This document shows, piece after piece, positions 6,139 through 6,946 of a DNA stretch of 6,946 nucleotides (position 1 is the first letter of the stretch; each line of letters starts with the position of its first letter). Source of the stretch: Alphaproteobacteria bacterium (GTDB lineage Bacteria; Pseudomonadota; Alphaproteobacteria; Sphingomonadales; Sphingomonadaceae); assembly GCA_020249025.1 (NCBI GenBank), contig JADCGM010000101.1, positions 1 through 6,946 on the forward strand. The letters run 5' to 3'. Position numbers and translations under genes: made by a program. The notes beneath the pieces are model-generated. The model saw only the letters and a list, made by a program, of their open reading frames with translations, made no database searches and was not told where the DNA came from.

Positions 6139-6946
6139 CCCTCATCCTCGATCACGACCGCGCGGGCGGTTACTGGGGCGCGGTCTACGCCTTCACTGCG
6201 GTGAAGGGGCTGCAGGTCATCATCGACGGCCCGGTCGGCTGCGAGAACCTGCCGGTGACCTCGGTGCTGCACTACACCGACGCGCTGCCGCCGCACGAGC
6301 TTCCCATCGTCGTCACCGGCCTCTCCGAGCAGGAGCTGGGCCGCGACGGCACGGAGGGCGCGATGAAGCGGGCCTGGGCGACGCTCGATCCCGATCTGCC
6401 GTCAGTGGTCGTTACCGGCTCCATCGCCGAGATGATCGGCGGCGGCGTGACGCCCGAGGGCACCTCGATCCAGCGCTTCCTGCCGCGCACCATCGACGAG
6501 GATCAGTGGCAGTCGGCCGACCGCGCGCTGACCTGGCTGTGGACGCAGTTCGGCCCGAAGAAGGCGGTCGCGCCCAAGGCGCTCAAAGAGGGCGACAAGC
6601 CCAAGGTCAACATCATCGGCCCGATGTACGGCACCTTCAACATGCCGTCCGATCTCGCCGAGATCCGCCGGCTGATCGAGGGCATCGGCGCGGAGGTCAA
6701 CATGACCTTCCCGCTCGGCACCCATCTCGCCGATGTGGCGAAGCTCGGCGATGCGCAGGTCAACGTCTGCATGTATCGGGAATTCGGGCGCAATCTCTGC
6801 GAGGCGCTCGACCGGCCCTATCTGCAGGCCCCGATCGGGCTCAATTCGACGACGCTGTTCCTCCGCAAGCTCGGCGAGCTGCTGGGGCTCGATCCCGAGC
6901 CGTTCATCGCGCGCGAGAAGCACACGACGATCAAGCCGCTCTGGGA
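6135..6946 (+). CDS. bchZ: Chlorophyllide a reductase subunit BchZ, 3' end outside window
   Basis: BchZ is the NifK/BchB-like partner of BchY in chlorophyllide a oxidoreductase. The window holds 270 full codons of a protein that is usually about 480-490 residues, so the C-terminal part is missing at the right edge. The start reads MTLILDHDRAGGYWGAVYAF, and C36 in DGPVGCENLPVTS is the probable single cysteine that BchZ gives to the cluster shared with BchY. Other recognisable parts are VVTGSIAEMIGGG near residue 95 and VNIIGPMYGTFNMPSDL, the start of the second Rossmann-like domain. The start overlaps the bchY stop by 4 bp and has GGAGG (6120-6124) 10 nt upstream. In related clusters puf genes follow; that is not visible here. 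Confidence 0.95.
   Translation, partial: MTLILDHDRAGGYWGAVYAFTAVKGLQVIIDGPVGCENLPVTSVLHYTDALPPHELPIVVTGLSEQELGRDGTEGAMKRAWATLDPDLPSVVVTGSIAEMIGGGVTPEGTSIQRFLPRTIDEDQWQSADRALTWLWTQFGPKKAVAPKALKEGDKPKVNIIGPMYGTFNMPSDLAEIRRLIEGIGAEVNMTFPLGTHLADVAKLGDAQVNVCMYREFGRNLCEALDRPYLQAPIGLNSTTLFLRKLGELLGLDPEPFIAREKHTTIKPLW

Overview
This window is a section of a photosynthesis gene cluster from an anoxygenic phototroph. It is very probably an alphaproteobacterium (a purple non-sulfur or aerobic anoxygenic phototrophic bacterium). The evidence is the very high GC content with GC-rich third codon positions, the gene order crtF-bchC-bchX-bchY-bchZ (a widely conserved core of proteobacterial photosynthesis clusters), and PpsR/CrtJ-type palindromes. 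The sequence does not fix the genus. No mobile element, tRNA, rRNA or CRISPR array was seen.

Layout. On the minus strand, 1-1438 is crtD, a carotenoid desaturase whose C-terminus runs off the left edge. A 50-bp divergent gap with weak regulatory signals follows. On the plus strand, 1489-2592 is crtF, a carotenoid O-methyltransferase. Next is a 100-bp gap (2593-2692) with a clear regulatory region: a sigma70-like promoter (TTGACA, 16 bp, TAGCAT) and two TGT-N12-ACA palindromes separated by 8 bp, one over each promoter hexamer. Then comes a tightly packed operon. bchC (2693-3634) overlaps bchX (3631-4614) by 4 bp, bchY (4618-6138) starts 3 bp after bchX, and bchZ (6135-6946, cut by the right edge) overlaps bchY by 4 bp.

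Function. BchX, BchY and BchZ form chlorophyllide a oxidoreductase (COR), a nitrogenase-like enzyme that reduces the C7=C8 bond of ring B. BchC oxidises the 3-hydroxyethyl group to acetyl. Together these steps turn chlorophyllide a into bacteriochlorophyllide a, with help from a C3-vinyl hydratase (BchF) that is not in this window. CrtD and CrtF carry out late acyclic carotenoid steps, C-3,4 desaturation and 1-hydroxy methylation, and so point to spheroidene- or spirilloxanthin-series methoxylated carotenoids. In related clusters this block continues into puf genes for light-harvesting complex 1 and the reaction centre; here that lies beyond the right edge and is not seen.

Novelty. I find no previously undescribed system. 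The genes are canonical and apparently intact, and the Fe-S and nucleotide-binding residues are present. The most informative non-coding features are the textbook-like dual repressor site at bchC and a degenerate counterpart with the same 8-bp spacing in the crtD/crtF gap.
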